Assembly (NCBI GenBank): GCA_945874855.1
Contig: CAMCIP010000111.1
Span: 1 to 7,531, forward strand
Source of the DNA: Brevundimonas vancanneytii
GTDB lineage: Bacteria; Pseudomonadota; Alphaproteobacteria; Caulobacterales; Caulobacteraceae
DNA: 7,531 nt
Reading direction: 5' to 3'
Below the pieces are notes generated by a model. The model was not told the DNA's origin. It was given only the letters and a program-made list of their open reading frames with translations, and did not search any database. Shown here piece by piece: positions 5,896-7,531 of this stretch. A program made the translations under genes and the position numbers. How positions within the stretch are numbered: the stretch's first letter is position 1; the number at the start of each line of letters is the position of its first letter.

Positions 5896-7531
5896 ATCTT
5901 GATCCCGAACGCTACCGCGCCGGGCGCGAGCGCCTCATCGCGGCCCACGCCTATGACCCGGCGTCTGAACGCGACGCCTGCGGTGTCGGCCTGGTCTGCG
6001 CCATAGATGGCGGCCCCCGGAGAGAGGTGGTCGATCTCGCGCTGAAGGCGCTGAAGGCCGTCTGGCACCGCGGCGCGGTCGATGCCGACGGCAAGTCGGG
6101 CGACGGCGCCGGCATCCTGATCGGCCTGCCCCGCGCCTTCTTTGAGGCCCAGGTGCTCGACACCGGCCATGGCCCCCGGCCCGGCCCCATCGCGGTCGGC
6201 ATGATCTTTCTGCCGCGCGTCGACCTCGCCGCCCAGGAGCGGGCGCGGACCCTGGTCGAAAGCGAGGTCATGGCCGCCGGATTCTGGCTGTATGGCTGGC
6301 GTCAGGTGCCGACGCGGGTTGAGGTCCTGGGCCAGCGGGCGGCGGCCACCCGGCCCGAGATCGAGCAGATCATGCTGGCCCCGCCCGAAGGGCTGGACGG
6401 CGAGGATCTGGAGCGGGCGCTGTACCTTCTGCGTCGCCGCATCGAGGCGCGGGCGACGGCCCAGGGCCTCCAGCATTTCTACGTCTGCTCCCTGTCGGCA
6501 CGGTCGGTCATCTACAAGGGCATGATGCTGGCCCAGGCGCTGGCCGACTTCTATCCCGACCTGACCGATCCGCGGGTCGAGGCCAATGTGGCCCTGTTCC
6601 ACCAGCGCTATTCGACCAACACCTTCCCCGAATGGCGGCTGGCCCAGCCGTTCCGAATGCTGGCGCACAACGGCGAGATCAACACCCTGCGCGGCAACGC
6701 CAACTGGATGCGCAGCCACGAGATCCGCATGACCGCCGCGGCCTTCGGCGCCGACGACGCCGTGGTCAAGCCGGTGATCCAGGCCGGCGGCTCGGACTCG
6801 GCGGCGCTGGACAACGTCTTCGAGGTGCTGGTCCGCGCCGGGCGTTCGGCACCCATGGTCAAGGCCCTGCTGATGCCGGAGGCCCCGATCGCGGGCGTCA
6901 TCTCCGACGATCACCGCGCCCTCTACGCCTATTGCAATGCGGTGATGGAGCCGTGGGACGGACCGGCGGCCATCTGCGCCACCGACGGGCGATGGGTCGT
7001 GGCGGGCAAGGACCGCAACGGCCTGCGTCCCTTGCGCGTCGCCCGCACCGTCGACGGCCTGCTGATCTGCGGGTCGGAGGCCGGCATGACCGGCGTCGCC
7101 GACGACCGCATCGTCGAGCGTCTGCACATCGGTGCGGGGCGGATGATCTCGGTCGACCTCGAGACGGGCCAGTTCCAGGACGAAGCCGAAACCATCGACC
7201 GCCTCGCGGCCCGCCACCCCTATCGGGAGTGGCTGGCCAATATGGTCGAGCTGGAGCCACAGATCGGCCCGGGACCGGAGCTGCGCCGCCTGTCCGGGCC
7301 CGACCTGACGCGACACCAGGCCGCCGTGGGCTGGACACACGAAGACATCGACACCCTGCTGGATCCCATGGCCGGCGACGGCAAGGAGGCAGTGGCCAGC
7401 ATGGGCGACGACGCCCCGCCCGCCGTCCTGTCCACCCAGGCCCGGCCGTTCAGCCACTATTTCCGCCAGGCCTTCGCCCAGGTCACCAATCCGCCGATCG
7501 ACAGCCTGCGCGAAGCCGGCGCCATGTCCCT
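5892..7531 (+). CDS. gltB: Glutamate synthase large subunit GltB, N-terminal part (3' end outside window)
   Basis: The large subunit hydrolyses glutamine and channels the ammonia to 2-oxoglutarate, giving two glutamates. The frame is open from the ATG at 5892 (overlapping the gltD stop as ATGA) to the window edge, about 546 codons of the roughly 1500 usual for the family. C30, in RDACGVGLV, is the catalytic nucleophile of the class II glutamine amidotransferase domain; the 29 residues before it form the propeptide that must be removed to expose it. Further amidotransferase motifs are LFHQRYSTNTFPEW (236-249), AHNGEINTLRGNANW (258-272), AGGSDSAALDN (298-308) and KDRNGLRPLR (373-382). At the right edge the central domain begins with RPFSHYFRQAFAQVTNPPID. 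The FMN-binding synthase domain, the 3Fe-4S cysteines and the C-terminal beta-helix domain lie outside. AGGTGG inside the gltD end (5882-5887) may help initiation. Confidence 0.95.
   Translation, partial: MNLDPERYRAGRERLIAAHAYDPASERDACGVGLVCAIDGGPRREVVDLALKALKAVWHRGAVDADGKSGDGAGILIGLPRAFFEAQVLDTGHGPRPGPIAVGMIFLPRVDLAAQERARTLVESEVMAAGFWLYGWRQVPTRVEVLGQRAAATRPEIEQIMLAPPEGLDGEDLERALYLLRRRIEARATAQGLQHFYVCSLSARSVIYKGMMLAQALADFYPDLTDPRVEANVALFHQRYSTNTFPEWRLAQPFRMLAHNGEINTLRGNANWMRSHEIRMTAAAFGADDAVVKPVIQAGGSDSAALDNVFEVLVRAGRSAPMVKALLMPEAPIAGVISDDHRALYAYCNAVMEPWDGPAAICATDGRWVVAGKDRNGLRPLRVARTVDGLLICGSEAGMTGVADDRIVERLHIGAGRMISVDLETGQFQDEAETIDRLAARHPYREWLANMVELEPQIGPGPELRRLSGPDLTRHQAAVGWTHEDIDTLLDPMAGDGKEAVASMGDDAPPAVLSTQARPFSHYFRQAFAQVTNPPIDSLREAGAMS

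Noticed and set aside
5595..7457. 620-codon open frame on the minus strand across gltD and gltB
   Set aside because: It lies opposite two well-supported genes; the translation is rich in Gly, Asp, Gln, His and Arg without recognisable motifs, as expected for an antisense shadow of a high-GC gene.

Overview
The window is high-GC bacterial DNA with signal peptides, an outer-membrane secretin and a TorF-family porin, so the organism is Gram-negative. Base composition, alphaproteobacterial-type promoter sequences and the style of the proteins suggest an alphaproteobacterium, most likely Caulobacterales (Caulobacter/Brevundimonas-like). That placement is inference; the window holds no rRNA or other phylogenetic marker.

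Left part (1-1869): the 3' end of gspD, the outer-membrane secretin of a type II secretion system, reads rightward off the left edge. Facing it tail to tail, only 22 bp away, is a leftward gene for a 232-residue protein. It has a signal peptide, a periplasmic domain resembling the N0 domain of GspD, one transmembrane helix and a short basic, proline/alanine-rich cytoplasmic tail. This small N0-like membrane protein is the least ordinary item in the window.

Middle (1870-4368): a 302-bp comparatively AT-rich divergent intergenic region leads into amtB (ammonium channel, all key pore residues present). A strong hairpin follows, then a TorF-family putative porin, then a second hairpin with a T-rich tail that looks like a transcription terminator. 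No glnK (PII) gene lies next to amtB in this window, although the AmtB tail that normally binds PII is conserved.

Right part (4369-7531): gltD and gltB, the small and large subunits of NADPH-dependent glutamate synthase, in the order D then B with a 4-bp ATGA overlap. gltB runs off the right edge. The gltD start is doubtful: the only upstream ATG lies just after the terminator and upstream of a plausible promoter, and family similarity begins about 30 codons later.

Taken together, amtB, the porin and gltDB form a nitrogen-acquisition block: outer-membrane passage (presumed), inner-membrane ammonium entry, and conversion of glutamine plus 2-oxoglutarate to glutamate. I found no tRNA, rRNA, CRISPR array, insertion sequence or prophage gene. 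No convincing wholly new system is visible; the orphan N0-domain protein is the best candidate for something under-described.
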